This document shows positions 16,810-26,510 of a stretch of DNA of 64,000 nt, piece after piece. The notes under the pieces were generated by a model that was not told where the DNA came from, searched no databases, and saw only the letters and a list, made by a program, of their open reading frames with translations. Numbering within the stretch: position 1 is the first letter of the stretch; each line of letters begins with the position of its first letter. Source of the stretch: Maribacter algarum (ex Zhang et al. 2020) (lineage in GTDB: Bacteria > Bacteroidota > Bacteroidia > Flavobacteriales > Flavobacteriaceae); NCBI RefSeq assembly GCF_005885635.1, contig NZ_VATY01000005.1:62001-126000 (forward strand). The letters run 5' to 3'. A program made the position numbers and the translations under genes.

Positions 16810-17745
16810 ATGAACAACATTTTGGTTACTAAAGACGTCACCAAACGCTTCGGGGAACATACTGCCCTCAAAAAGGTTTCCATTGAAATTCCTAAAAACA
16901 GTATCTACGGACTCCTAGGTCCGAATGGGGCTGGAAAAACCACTTTAATCCGTATTATCAATCAAATTACTTTCCCTGATGAGGGAGAAGTGTTTTTTGA
17001 TGGTCAACCCTTGCAATCACATCATATTGCTATGATTGGTTATCTGCCTGAAGAAAGAGGCTTGTACAAAAGTATGAAAGTTGGGGAACAGGCACTTTAT
17101 TTGGCTCAATTGAAAGGCTTGAGTAAATCGGAGGCAAAACAACGCCTAAAGTACTGGTTCGATAGACTGGATATTGGTGACTGGTGGAACAAAAAAATAC
17201 AAGAGCTTTCCAAAGGAATGGCCCAAAAAATTCAGTTTATAGTGACGGTATTGCATGAACCCAAACTTTTGATTTTTGACGAACCCTTTAGTGGTTTTGA
17301 CCCTATTAATGCCAATATCATTAAAGATGAGATATTGCAATTAAAAGAAAAGGGAGCCTCCATTATTTTTTCGACACATCGCATGGAATCTGTTGAAGAA
17401 CTTTGTGACCATATCGCACTGATACATCAGTCTGAAAAGATATTGGATGGGAAACTATCCGAAATTAAGAAAGCCTATAAGAGTAACATTTTTGAAGTAG
17501 GATTGGAGGTTGAAAAAGGAGAAACCCTGCTTAAAGACCTGCAAGAAAAGTTTCAGATTACTTCTTCAGCCTATGACCCGATTGAAAAACAACTTGATTT
17601 TAAATTGCAATTGCCTTCAAGTGATTCGAGTGGTGTACTGGCCTATTTATCCGGTAAAGCAAATATTAATCAATTCATAGAAACCATTCCCTCTGCCAAC
17701 GAGATATTCATAAGAACTGTTCAAACCAAAGATGCCTATGAGTAA
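16810..17745 (+). CDS. ABC transporter ATP-binding protein (NatA-like)
   Basis: 311 residues from the ATG at 16810, chosen because it begins right at the ATPase domain (MNNILVTKDVTKRFGEH). Walker A GPNGAGKTT, signature LSKGMAQK, Walker B LLIFDEPFSGFDP and the switch His in STHRMES are present. The C-terminal 80 residues form the DUF4162-like extension seen in Na+/drug exporter ATPases. It overlaps its permease by 14 bases. With it, it should form an ABC-2 exporter of unknown substrate. Confidence 0.92.
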   Translation: MNNILVTKDVTKRFGEHTALKKVSIEIPKNSIYGLLGPNGAGKTTLIRIINQITFPDEGEVFFDGQPLQSHHIAMIGYLPEERGLYKSMKVGEQALYLAQLKGLSKSEAKQRLKYWFDRLDIGDWWNKKIQELSKGMAQKIQFIVTVLHEPKLLIFDEPFSGFDPINANIIKDEILQLKEKGASIIFSTHRMESVEELCDHIALIHQSEKILDGKLSEIKKAYKSNIFEVGLEVEKGETLLKDLQEKFQITSSAYDPIEKQLDFKLQLPSSDSSGVLAYLSGKANINQFIETIPSANEIFIRTVQTKDAYE

Positions 17746-19075
17746 GTTACCATTAATTATCAAACGGGAGTATTTGGCAAAGGTTCGCAACAAGTCTTTT
17801 GTTATTATGACTTTTCTGAGTCCGATTTTAATGGTGGGTATGGTCGTTTTGATTGCCTACCTCACGAAATTGAATGACAATGAAAAGCGAATCATTTCCG
17901 TTTTGAACGAAAGCAATTACTTCAAAGCTGACTTCATAACAGACGAGTCTACTGCTTATGTGAACTTCGAAAACATCAGCTTAGATGCTGCCAAAGACTC
18001 CACCGCTAACTTAGGATACTCTGGTTTACTTCACATACCGGGTGATGGTGACTTGGAGATGATTGCGGAACGCTCGTATTTTTACTCTAAAAAAGCAGCA
18101 AATACTTCTGTAATTAGTACCATTGAAAATATTTTTCAAGAACAACTGCGACAACAAAAATTAAAGAAAATGGGTGTTTCTTCTCATGATTTTGCCCAAA
18201 TAGCTGACCGTTTCGAAATTCGTACCTCTACCTTTGCCGGAGAAGAAAATTTAAAGGGCATAAATGAATTAAAGGCTGCGGTGGGAGGTGCTTTCGGATA
18301 CCTGATAATGATGTTCATTATCATTTATGGTGGATTTGTAATGCGAAGCGTTATCGAAGAGAAAACAAGTCGAATTATCGAGGTAATCATATCATCGGTA
18401 AAACCCTTTCAATTGATGTTGGGGAAAATTATTGGAACTTCCTTGGCAGGTATTACCCAATTCGCCATATGGATTGTATCCGCAAGCCTCTTATCATTGG
18501 TTGCTTTCGCTGTTTTCGGAATAGACCCTGATACCTTAAATCAAGGTGCGGAAATGACTTCTGTGATGGGAGGGAATATGGAAGGTTCTGTTCCGTCTCC
18601 TTCAAGGGCAATGGAATATGTTCAAGAAATTTGGCGATTGCCATGGTTGATGTTAATCATATTCTTTTTAGTCTATTTCATTCTAGGCTATTTGATTTAT
18701 AGCTCCATTTACGCGGCGATAGGTGCCGCCGTTGATAACGAAACGGATACCCAACAATTTATCTTTCCAATTATCCTGCCCTTGATGTTGGCCATTTATG
18801 TTGGCTTCTTTTCTGTTTTTAATAACCCACATGGGCCGATAGCGGTTGGGTTTTCATTATTTCCCTTGACCTCTCCAATTGTTATGTTGATGCGGTTGCC
18901 TGGTGGAATCGGGGAAGGTGGCGTACCTATTTGGCAGCTGTTGACATCGATTGCACTTTTAATAGCTACCTTTATTGGAATCGTTTGGTTGGCCGCGAAA
19001 ATCTATAGAATTGGTATCTTAATGTATGGTAAAAAGCCGAGCTACAAAGAACTCTTTAAATGGTTGCGATATTAA
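17732..19075 (+). CDS. ABC-2 type permease (NatB-like)
   Basis: 447 residues. One N-terminal transmembrane helix (KSFVIMTFLSPILMVGMVVLIAYL) is followed by a large extracytoplasmic domain of about 150 residues and then five or six helices, the layout of NatB-type ABC-2 permeases. EEKTSRIIEVIISSVKPFQLMLGKIIG is the conserved cytoplasmic coupling region. It pairs with the preceding ATPase; its stop directly precedes the MscS start codon. Confidence 0.9.
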   Translation: MPMSKLPLIIKREYLAKVRNKSFVIMTFLSPILMVGMVVLIAYLTKLNDNEKRIISVLNESNYFKADFITDESTAYVNFENISLDAAKDSTANLGYSGLLHIPGDGDLEMIAERSYFYSKKAANTSVISTIENIFQEQLRQQKLKKMGVSSHDFAQIADRFEIRTSTFAGEENLKGINELKAAVGGAFGYLIMMFIIIYGGFVMRSVIEEKTSRIIEVIISSVKPFQLMLGKIIGTSLAGITQFAIWIVSASLLSLVAFAVFGIDPDTLNQGAEMTSVMGGNMEGSVPSPSRAMEYVQEIWRLPWLMLIIFFLVYFILGYLIYSSIYAAIGAAVDNETDTQQFIFPIILPLMLAIYVGFFSVFNNPHGPIAVGFSLFPLTSPIVMLMRLPGGIGEGGVPIWQLLTSIALLIATFIGIVWLAAKIYRIGILMYGKKPSYKELFKWLRY

Positions 19076-19939
19076 ATGGAGAATCTTGAAAACGTTTTAA
19101 AAACCATAAAGGATTTCTTATCCTATCGAATTTACGATACTGAAACTGTACATCTCACTGTTGGTACCTTCCTTTCGATAATCATAGCTTTAATCATTGT
19201 TACTTATGTTTTGCGTTTGGTGCATCGATTGGTAACGGCTAAACTACCAGAGGAGGATAAGAACAAGTTTATTAGCATCTTTGGTTTCCTAAAGTACGTT
19301 TTCTATGTTTTGGTCGTAGTAATTATCCTTAGTTCTTCAGGAGTTAACCTCACCGTTCTACTTACGGCATCAGCCGCTCTATTTGTTGGTTTAGGTTTTG
19401 CACTGCAGTACCTGTTCCAAGACATTATTTCCGGAATTCTCATCATTTTAGACCAGTCTCTGCACGTTGGTGATATCATTGAGGTAGAAAATAAGGTAGG
19501 GCGTGTTTTTGAAATACGACTTAGAACCACCAGAGCGCTCACTCGTGACGATAAAGTATTGGTGATTCCTAATCATAAGTTCTTGACGGATAGTATCTAT
19601 AATTATACCCAGAATCATAAAACAACCAGAGAGTCTATTAAGATAGGAGTTGCCTACGGAAGCGATGTTAAATTGGTCACTCGATTACTCGAAGAAGTGG
19701 CAGATGAACAAAAGGGTGTGCTAAAAAATCCGAAGGCATTTGTGCTTTTCGAAGATTTTGGAGATTCGGCCTTGCAATTTTCGCTGAATTATTATATCAC
19801 AGATAGTTTTAGTGATCCAAAAACCAAAAGCAGTATGCGGTATAGGATTGATGAAAAGTTCAGGGCAAATGATATCAATATTCCCTTTCCACAAAGAGAT
19901 GTACATCTATTTCAAAAGAATTTATCCCCCAAAGACTAA
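19076..19939 (+). CDS. MscS family mechanosensitive channel
   Basis: 287 residues. Three hydrophobic helices occupy about residues 27-130; the third carries ALFVGLGFALQYLFQDIISGILIILDQSLHVGD, the pore helix and beta-domain entry of MscS. A soluble beta domain and C-terminal alpha/beta region follow. It releases solutes on hypo-osmotic shock. The ATG immediately follows the permease stop, so it belongs to the ABC transporter operon. Confidence 0.92.
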   Translation: MENLENVLKTIKDFLSYRIYDTETVHLTVGTFLSIIIALIIVTYVLRLVHRLVTAKLPEEDKNKFISIFGFLKYVFYVLVVVIILSSSGVNLTVLLTASAALFVGLGFALQYLFQDIISGILIILDQSLHVGDIIEVENKVGRVFEIRLRTTRALTRDDKVLVIPNHKFLTDSIYNYTQNHKTTRESIKIGVAYGSDVKLVTRLLEEVADEQKGVLKNPKAFVLFEDFGDSALQFSLNYYITDSFSDPKTKSSMRYRIDEKFRANDINIPFPQRDVHLFQKNLSPKD

Positions 19940-19965
19940 TTTATGATTGCTGCCGTTTAACTGCT

Positions 19966-20844
19966 ATGAAGCAACATTTTTTTTGTGCTTTCCTATTTTT
20001 TCTGATAAGCAACTTCGCTTTATCACAGACTCCTGACCTTCTTCGTTTGGAATATACCGCAATACCTGAAAACAAATCGGGAATACGCACCAATCGCTAT
20101 CGGGCTGTTTTGAATGTACCTTTCAAAATTAAAGAGCGTAATTACCTTGTCATAGGTGCTGAATACAATAAATATGATTTTCGTGTGGGGCAAGCACTTC
20201 CTTTTGATACCAGTACTTTAGAACGTCTACATATTATAGATTTTAACTTGGGATATTCCTTCAAATGGAATGAAAATTGGCGTTTTATTGGAGCCGTTCA
20301 ACCGCGGCTGGCGTCCAATTTTGTTCTGGGCAGTATTGATAATAACGATTTGAGGGTAAACCTTTCTGCAGTACTAATGAAAGAGAAGAAGGATATAGAA
20401 AAACCTTTTCGGTTAATTCTTGGTTTATCATTTAATAGCGCAACGGGCTTACCTTTTCCATTGCCAGTGGTAAATTATTATAAAAGATTTCATCCGAATT
20501 GGTCCTATACCATTGGAATTCCGAGACAAGATGTCAAATACCACAGTAACTCTGGGAAACACGTATTACAAGCGGCATTGTTTTTGGATGGTTATTTTAT
20601 AAATATTCAAAATGATGTGATATTACCTGGTAATACAATAGGAGAATCCATTTCACTATCAGCTCTGGTGAGTGCTTTGGGCTATCAGTATAAGTTTTCC
20701 AAGGAAATATCCTTTTATGCCCTAGCAGGATATTCTCTATTACAAGAGGGGCTTATTAGAGATGGTAATAGAAATAGAGCGTTTACGCTAAATGATGAAG
20801 GAAATATTTATCTTAGGACAGGATTTAAAATTGGAATTTTTTAA
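19966..20844 (+). CDS. Outer-membrane beta-barrel-like protein (DUF6268-like)
   Basis: 292 residues with a signal peptide (residues 1-20, ending FALSQ). The rest is a chain of alternating aromatic strands (NYLVIGAEYNKYDF, HIIDFNLGYSFKW, ISFYALAGYSLL) ending in an aromatic residue (TGFKIGIF), as expected for an outer-membrane barrel. It resembles DUF6268, but the assignment is from memory. It lies 26 bases after mscS and 11 before the response regulator. Confidence 0.7.
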   Translation: MKQHFFCAFLFFLISNFALSQTPDLLRLEYTAIPENKSGIRTNRYRAVLNVPFKIKERNYLVIGAEYNKYDFRVGQALPFDTSTLERLHIIDFNLGYSFKWNENWRFIGAVQPRLASNFVLGSIDNNDLRVNLSAVLMKEKKDIEKPFRLILGLSFNSATGLPFPLPVVNYYKRFHPNWSYTIGIPRQDVKYHSNSGKHVLQAALFLDGYFINIQNDVILPGNTIGESISLSALVSALGYQYKFSKEISFYALAGYSLLQEGLIRDGNRNRAFTLNDEGNIYLRTGFKIGIF

Positions 20845-20855
20845 AAGTATAATTT

Positions 20856-22019
20856 ATGTCAAAAATATTAGTCATTGAGGATGAAGCGGCAATCCGAAGA
20901 GTATTGGTGAAAATTCTTTCTGAAGAAAATGATACCTATCAACTTGAAGAAGCTGAAGATGGATTGAAGGGCCTTGAGGCCGTTAAGAACAATGATTATG
21001 ATCTGGTACTCTGTGATATAAAAATGCCAAAAATGGATGGTGTTGAGGTACTTGAAGCGGCCCGTAAGATAAAACCCGAAATTCCCTTTATCATGATATC
21101 AGGTCATGGCGATTTGGATACTGCGGTGAATACCATGCGTGCCGGTGCTTTTGACTATATCTCAAAACCGCCAGATTTAAATCGATTATTGACGACCGTC
21201 AGAAACGCTTTAGACCGCAAAGAACTGGTAGTAGAAAATAAGATTCTGAAGAAGAAGGTCAGCAAGAACTATGAAATGGTTGGGGATAGCAAAGAAATAG
21301 AGTCAATTAAAGGTATGATTGAGAAAGTGGCTCCAACTGACGCTCGGGTTTTGATTACAGGTTCAAACGGTACCGGAAAAGAGTTGGTCGCCCATTGGTT
21401 GCATGAAAAAAGCCCTAGGAGTTCGGCTCCGTTTATAGAGGTGAATTGCGCTGCAATTCCATCTGAATTGATAGAAAGTGAATTATTCGGTCATGTAAAA
21501 GGTGCCTTTACCTCTGCGGTTAAAGATAGAGCGGGTAAGTTTGAGGCAGCGAATAAGGGAACCATTTTTCTTGATGAGATTGGTGATATGAGTCTATCCG
21601 CTCAAGCGAAAGTGCTGAGAGCGCTTCAAGAAAGTAAAATCTCAAGAGTAGGTACGGATAAGGATATCAAAGTAGATGTTCGTGTGTTAGCTGCTACCAA
21701 TAAAGATTTGAAAAAAGAGATTGCAGACGGAAAGTTCCGTGAGGATTTATACCATCGACTTGCAGTGATTTTGATAAAAGTACCTGCTCTGAACGATAGA
21801 CGCGATGACATTCCCTTGTTAATTAATCACTTTGCAAAGAAAATAACCAGTGAACAAGGTATTGCTAACAAAACCTTTTCCGACAAGGCCATTAAACTTT
21901 TAAAGGCGTATGACTGGACGGGTAACATACGTGAACTTCGCAACGTGGTAGAACGACTAATCATTTTAGGTGGCAATGAAGTAACGGAAGAGGATGTGAA
22001 GTTGTTTGCCAGTAAGTGA
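20856..22019 (+). CDS. NtrC-family response regulator lacking a DNA-binding domain
   Basis: 387 residues: receiver domain (1-120) with phospho-acceptor Asp in LCDIKMPKMDG, then a sigma-54 AAA+ domain (about 142-370) with Walker A GSNGTGKE and Walker B FLDEIGDM. The sigma-54 contact loop reads GAFTSA instead of GAFTGA. The protein stops at EEDVKLFASK, so the Fis-type HTH of NtrC is missing. It may activate from solution or through a partner. No sensor kinase is adjacent. Last gene of the operon that starts at 16810. Confidence 0.9.
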   Translation: MSKILVIEDEAAIRRVLVKILSEENDTYQLEEAEDGLKGLEAVKNNDYDLVLCDIKMPKMDGVEVLEAARKIKPEIPFIMISGHGDLDTAVNTMRAGAFDYISKPPDLNRLLTTVRNALDRKELVVENKILKKKVSKNYEMVGDSKEIESIKGMIEKVAPTDARVLITGSNGTGKELVAHWLHEKSPRSSAPFIEVNCAAIPSELIESELFGHVKGAFTSAVKDRAGKFEAANKGTIFLDEIGDMSLSAQAKVLRALQESKISRVGTDKDIKVDVRVLAATNKDLKKEIADGKFREDLYHRLAVILIKVPALNDRRDDIPLLINHFAKKITSEQGIANKTFSDKAIKLLKAYDWTGNIRELRNVVERLIILGGNEVTEEDVKLFASK

Positions 22020-22070
22020 TAAAGAATTAATTACATTATTATTCTACCAATGGCGAATGGCTATTGAGTA

Positions 22071-22766
22071 CTACTTCCCGTTTCCGCAATCACCTAAACG
22101 TAAAAGTGCTTTTTCGGTAATTTCTTTTGTACGAAGATTATAATACTTTTTACCCTCCGAAAGATTCGATTTCAAAAGTTGTTGTTCGCAATGGGCGAAT
22201 ATATTATCTGCAAAGGCACGAGCTTCCATACAGCCTACCGAATCAATAACGTTGTTTATGGATTTTGAATAATTCTCCAATGAAACATCTATTTGATGAT
22301 ATAATGCATCTTCTTTTGTCTCAGTGATTGGCATAGCAGTCTCCCCGATAGCTTCGGTATTCATGGCGAAATCTTTTGACGAAAATGCGGTGTCATGCAT
22401 TTCATGTTGTTCAAAGGCATCAAGGGCATCCACAATTTGTTGTAGCGCTTCAGTAAGTAATATTCTAGTACCGTTTAAAGATGTGGATTTAGTCGCAGCT
22501 TTTAAGTTTATAAGGCTCTCCTCAATATTAACTTCTGCATCTTTACATCCGCAATCATCAAATCGATTAGTTGAAGTTTGGAGAACTTTAATGGCCTTGT
22601 ACGTATAGAATCTTGCCTTATTGATATCGTTTGTAGTTAGTGCCTCTTCAGTTCGTGCTTTTACATAGTTCATGTTAGAACCTGCATAATTGCACGCTTC
22701 ACTTGCAGAGAAGGACGATAGAAATAAAATGGCTAAACCATATAGCACTACGTGTGGCGTTTTCAT
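22071..22766 (-). CDS. Exported protein of unknown function
   Basis: 231 residues with a signal peptide (ending FSASEA). The mature part is all-helical, with paired Cys (CNYAGS; CGCKD; VGCMEA; FAHCEQ; GDCGNG), suggesting disulfides in the periplasm. I recognise no family; the helical repeats could stack like a four-helix bundle. It is monocistronic on the minus strand, convergent with the response regulator gene. Confidence 0.65.
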   Translation of the reverse strand: MKTPHVVLYGLAILFLSSFSASEACNYAGSNMNYVKARTEEALTTNDINKARFYTYKAIKVLQTSTNRFDDCGCKDAEVNIEESLINLKAATKSTSLNGTRILLTEALQQIVDALDAFEQHEMHDTAFSSKDFAMNTEAIGETAMPITETKEDALYHQIDVSLENYSKSINNVIDSVGCMEARAFADNIFAHCEQQLLKSNLSEGKKYYNLRTKEITEKALLRLGDCGNGK

Positions 22767-22964
22767 CTTGTAGGTTTTTGGCAGTAATATTTGGGAACAT
22801 TACTAAAGGTAAAATTAGGAAATGCTAGCCCTTGCTACCTACTTTTTTCGACGGAACACCCTCAATTTCAGGTATTTCGGTTGAACCTTATACTATGGTC
22901 GATAAACGGTCATTTTTTTTAACAATTCATGCATTTCACCGATAAAAAATTTTATCTTTTGCCC

Positions 22965-23849
22965 ATGGATACGATAAATAGTAGTGAATATAAAGTCGAA
23001 AAGAGCATCAAACTGTCAGATTTCAATTCTGGTACTGATTTAGGTGCATCAAATAAGGAGTTGAAAAAACAACTGGAATCTATTCGAGAAGACCTGGGTG
23101 ATTTCCAAAATACCTTATATGCACATAGTAAGTATAGCGTGCTCGTTTGTCTTCAAGGAATGGATACTTCCGGAAAGGATAGTCTTATTCGTGAGGTTTT
23201 TAAGGACTTTAATGTCCAGGGTGTTGAGGTTACCAGTTTTAAAGTACCTACTGAACTTGAATTGAAGCACGATTATTTATGGAGACATTATATCGCATTA
23301 CCCGCAAAAGGAAAGTTTGGTGTATTTAACAGAACACATTATGAGAACGTTTTGGTGACCCGTGTGCATCCTGAATATATTTTAGGGGAACACATTCCAG
23401 GTATTCATGAAGTGGCAGATATCAATCAAGACTTTTGGAATCAACGCTTCGAACAAATCAATAATTTTGAAAAACATCTGGCGGATAACGGGACAATTAT
23501 TTTCAAATTCTTTTTAAATCTTTCCAAGGGCGAACAGCGAAGACGTTTGGTGAGAAGGTTGGATTTACAAGAGAAGAACTGGAAATTCTCCGCAGGAGAT
23601 TTAAAAGAGCGCAGGCTGTGGGACAAATATCAAGAATGCTATGAAGAGGCCATTAATAATACCTCTAAACCTCATGCGCCTTGGTATGTAATTCCTGCGG
23701 ACAACAAAAAAGCTGCGCGTGTAATTGTTGCTAATATCTTGCTTGAAGCGTTAAAGAAATACAAAGATATCAAGGAACCAGAGTTGAGCGCCAAAATAAA
23801 AGCTAATTTAGGGGACTATAGAAATCAGCTCGAAAACGAAACAGAATGA
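22965..23849 (+). CDS. Polyphosphate kinase 2 family protein
   Basis: 294 residues from the ATG at 22965; an upstream in-frame ATG at 22929 adds a non-family head. The P-loop-like CLQGMDTSGKDSLIREVF, the NRTHYENVLVTRVHPEYI stretch and the lid region KGEQRRRLVRRL define the one-domain PPK2 family. These enzymes transfer phosphate between polyphosphate and nucleotides. Which nucleotide is used cannot be told. It overlaps the M28 peptidase gene by 4 bases. Confidence 0.9.
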   Translation: MDTINSSEYKVEKSIKLSDFNSGTDLGASNKELKKQLESIREDLGDFQNTLYAHSKYSVLVCLQGMDTSGKDSLIREVFKDFNVQGVEVTSFKVPTELELKHDYLWRHYIALPAKGKFGVFNRTHYENVLVTRVHPEYILGEHIPGIHEVADINQDFWNQRFEQINNFEKHLADNGTIIFKFFLNLSKGEQRRRLVRRLDLQEKNWKFSAGDLKERRLWDKYQECYEEAINNTSKPHAPWYVIPADNKKAARVIVANILLEALKKYKDIKEPELSAKIKANLGDYRNQLENETE

Positions 23850-25219
23850 AGAAGATTACCTTAGTATTCCTTTTAATAGTAGTACAAACATTTGCACAAA
23901 CGGAAGATGAAAAACAAATCCGTCAAATTTATGATGCAGCCCTTGAGAATGGAGAGGCCTATAATTGGCTAAACTATCTATCCAATCGAATAGGAGGGCG
24001 CCTCTCAGGTTCAGTACAGGCACAACAAGCTGTAGACTACACAAAAAGACAAATGGATTCCCTCGGTTTAGATCGGGTTTGGCTTCAGCCGGTTATGGTA
24101 CCAAAATGGGTTCGAGGTACACCTGAGTTCGCTTATATGGAGACCAATCCAGGGGTAACTACGAATCTTCCAATATGCGCATTAGGTGGCTCCGTGCCTA
24201 CCTATGGACGAGGTGTTAAGGCCAATGTGATTGAGGTACATAGTATTGATGAACTCAAAACCCTGGGCAAGGAAAAAATTTCTGGTAAAATCGTATTCTT
24301 CAATCGACCTATGGACCCGGCTAAAGTGAATACTTTTGAGGCATATTCTGGTGCCGTAGACCAAAGAGGGAGGGGAGCTGCCGAAGCTGGTAAGTATGAG
24401 GCACTGGGAGTAATCGTTCGCTCAATGAATTTACGCCAAGATGATTACCCGCATGCAGGAGGAATGAACTATGGAGATATTCCTGAAGCTGAAAAAGTAC
24501 CTGCAGCGGCAATTAGTACAAACGGCGCCGATTTGTTAAGTGCTACTTTGAAATTGAACCCAAATACACAATTCTTTTTCAAATTGAATTGCAAACAATT
24601 GGAAGATGTCGAATCGTACAATGTAATAGGAGAGATAAAGGGAAGTACCAATCCCGATGAAATTATTGTTGTGGGAGGGCATTTGGATTCTTGGGATTTG
24701 GGTGACGGCTCGCATGACGATGGTGCCGGATGCGTTCAGAGCATGGAGGTACTAAGAATATTAAAGAAAACAGGCTACAAACCTAAAAGAACGATTCGAG
24801 CGGTTCTTTTTATGAATGAGGAAAACGGACTACGAGGTGGCAGAAAATATGCTGAGATAGCTAAGGATGCAAATGAAAATCATGTTTTTGCATTAGAGAG
24901 CGATTCTGGCGGATTTACCCCAAGAGGATTCAGCTTCGATGCATCTGATGAAAAAATTGCCCGAGTACAAAATTGGTCAAAGTTATTTGAACCCTATTAC
25001 ATTCATATGTTTGTCAAGGGATTCTCTGGAGCTGATATCAGTCCTTTAAAGAATGATAAAATAGTCTTAGCAGGATTGCGACCAGACTCTCAGCGCTACT
25101 TCGACCACCATCACGCTGAGAATGACACCTTCGAACATGTGAACCGCAGAGAGTTGGAATTAGGAGCGGGAGCCATGACCAGTTTGGTGTATCTATTTGA
25201 CAAGTACGGTATAGAATAG
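23846..25219 (+). CDS. M28 family zinc aminopeptidase, exported
   Basis: 457 residues with a signal peptide (residues 1-17, ending TFAQ). A PA-like domain insert spans about 130-240, and the M28 catalytic core has metal and acid residues in GGHLDSWDLGDGSHDDGAG, NEENGLRGG, ESDSGG and HHHAENDTFEHV. It should release N-terminal residues from peptides outside the cytoplasm. Its ATGA overlap with the PPK2 gene indicates coupled translation. Confidence 0.92.
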   Translation: MKKITLVFLLIVVQTFAQTEDEKQIRQIYDAALENGEAYNWLNYLSNRIGGRLSGSVQAQQAVDYTKRQMDSLGLDRVWLQPVMVPKWVRGTPEFAYMETNPGVTTNLPICALGGSVPTYGRGVKANVIEVHSIDELKTLGKEKISGKIVFFNRPMDPAKVNTFEAYSGAVDQRGRGAAEAGKYEALGVIVRSMNLRQDDYPHAGGMNYGDIPEAEKVPAAAISTNGADLLSATLKLNPNTQFFFKLNCKQLEDVESYNVIGEIKGSTNPDEIIVVGGHLDSWDLGDGSHDDGAGCVQSMEVLRILKKTGYKPKRTIRAVLFMNEENGLRGGRKYAEIAKDANENHVFALESDSGGFTPRGFSFDASDEKIARVQNWSKLFEPYYIHMFVKGFSGADISPLKNDKIVLAGLRPDSQRYFDHHHAENDTFEHVNRRELELGAGAMTSLVYLFDKYGIE

Positions 25220-25290
25220 AGAATAAAGGTGGAAAAAAAGTATCAGACTATTTCATGTGCGGATCGACTAAGCCTTTTACATCAAATGAG

Positions 25291-25331
25291 TTGCCTTAAA
25301 ACAAGCAACAATTTCTTACCTTTGCCGCTCA
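25291..25331 (+). promoter_or_regulatory. Bacteroidota promoter of the cyclophilin-FKBP gene
   Basis: TTG at 25291-25293 and TACCTTTG at 25317-25324 (23-base gap) fit the -33/-7 pattern. The expected start is near 25331, giving a leader of only 8-17 bases before the two candidate ATGs. Confidence 0.55.
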
Positions 25332-25347
25332 TTAAAAAATGCTAACA

Positions 25348-26280
25348 ATGCAAGACGGAATCTACGCAAAATTCAATACTTCGAAAGGAGAAATAGTAGT
25401 AAAATTAACACACGATAAAACCCCTGGAACCGTTGGTAACTTTGTTGCCCTGGCGGAAGGAAAACAACAAAATACTGCGAAAGCAGCAGGTGAGCCGTAT
25501 TACAATGGATTGAAATTCCATAGAGTCATTCCTGATTTTATGATTCAAGGCGGTTGTCCTCAAGGAACGGGAACCGGTGATGCAGGCTACAAGTTCGATG
25601 ATGAATTCCACCCTGAACTTACTCATAATGCGCCAGGAGTGCTTTCTATGGCAAATGCTGGTCCTGGTACAAATGGAAGTCAATTCTTTATTACACATAT
25701 CGCAACACCTTGGTTAGATAACAAACATACCGTTTTTGGTCATGTAGAATCAGGTCAAGATATCGTAGATGCAATTGCGCAAGGTGACGAAATTGAAAGT
25801 CTTGAAATCGTAAGAGTAGGAGCAGAAGCTGAAGGATGGGATGCCGCTGCCGCTTTCGAAACCTTTAAAAACTCTGGTGCTGAAAGATTGGCTGCTGAAA
25901 AGGCAAAGCAAGCGGCAGAGTTAGACAAAGTTGCTGCAGGTTTTGAGTCTACGGATAGTGGACTTCGTTATAAGAAAATTCAAGAAGGTAATGGTACGAA
26001 GGCAGAAAGTGGACGTCAGGTATCCGTACATTACGAAGGTTCTTTATTAAGCGGACAAGTTTTTGATTCTTCGTACAAGCGAAATGAACCTATAGCTTTT
26101 CAGTTAGGAGTAGGGCAAGTAATTAAAGGGTGGGATGAAGGCATTTCACTTTTACAGGTCGGCGATAAGGCTCGTTTTGTAATTCCGTCTGATTTGGCCT
26201 ATGGTAGCGCAGGTGCTGGAGGTGTAATCCCTCCGAACGCAACTCTTATTTTCGATGTAGAATTAATGGATGTGAATTAA
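25348..26280 (+). CDS. Cyclophilin-FKBP fusion peptidyl-prolyl isomerase
   Basis: 310 residues, a fusion of two unrelated prolyl isomerase folds. The N-terminal cyclophilin domain (about 1-160) has FHRVIPDFMIQGGCPQGTGTG, PGVLSMANAGPGTNGSQFFIT and LDNKHTVFGHV. An Ala/Lys/Glu-rich helix (about 170-200) links it to an FKBP domain (SGLRYKKIQEGNG, VHYEGSLLSGQVFDSS, KGWDEGISLLQVGDKARFVIP). No signal peptide, so cytoplasmic. Such dual-family immunophilins are known from flavobacteria. The ATG at 25339 is an alternative start adding three residues. Confidence 0.93.
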   Translation: MQDGIYAKFNTSKGEIVVKLTHDKTPGTVGNFVALAEGKQQNTAKAAGEPYYNGLKFHRVIPDFMIQGGCPQGTGTGDAGYKFDDEFHPELTHNAPGVLSMANAGPGTNGSQFFITHIATPWLDNKHTVFGHVESGQDIVDAIAQGDEIESLEIVRVGAEAEGWDAAAAFETFKNSGAERLAAEKAKQAAELDKVAAGFESTDSGLRYKKIQEGNGTKAESGRQVSVHYEGSLLSGQVFDSSYKRNEPIAFQLGVGQVIKGWDEGISLLQVGDKARFVIPSDLAYGSAGAGGVIPPNATLIFDVELMDVN

Positions 26281-26303
26281 AAATAGTTTTACGCATGCGA
26301 GAG

Positions 26304-26343
26304 AATCTCTTCCAAATCAATGGAAGGGATTTTTTTATTTTTA
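26304..26343 (+). terminator. Terminator after the cyclophilin-FKBP gene
   Basis: aatctcttcca (26304-26314) pairs with tggaagggatt (26321-26331) with one G-U pair, followed by a T-rich run. Confidence 0.75.
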
Positions 26344-26510
26344 GTCGGACTTGTCAACTCTCGTTTACGCTTACAACAAGCAGAACAAGATTAAGAAGTA
26401 TTAGTAAAACTAAAATTGTAAAGAAGGTTATCAAAGGTAAAAGGTTTAGGGTCTATAACTTTACCTCAATAACAATTTGAAGTAATAAAACCCTACCTAA
26501 ATCTTGAAAA

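Noticed and set aside
26295-26480. A 61-residue plus-strand reading frame after the cyclophilin-FKBP gene
   Set aside because: It runs through the terminator hairpin and has basic, low-complexity composition with no start signal.
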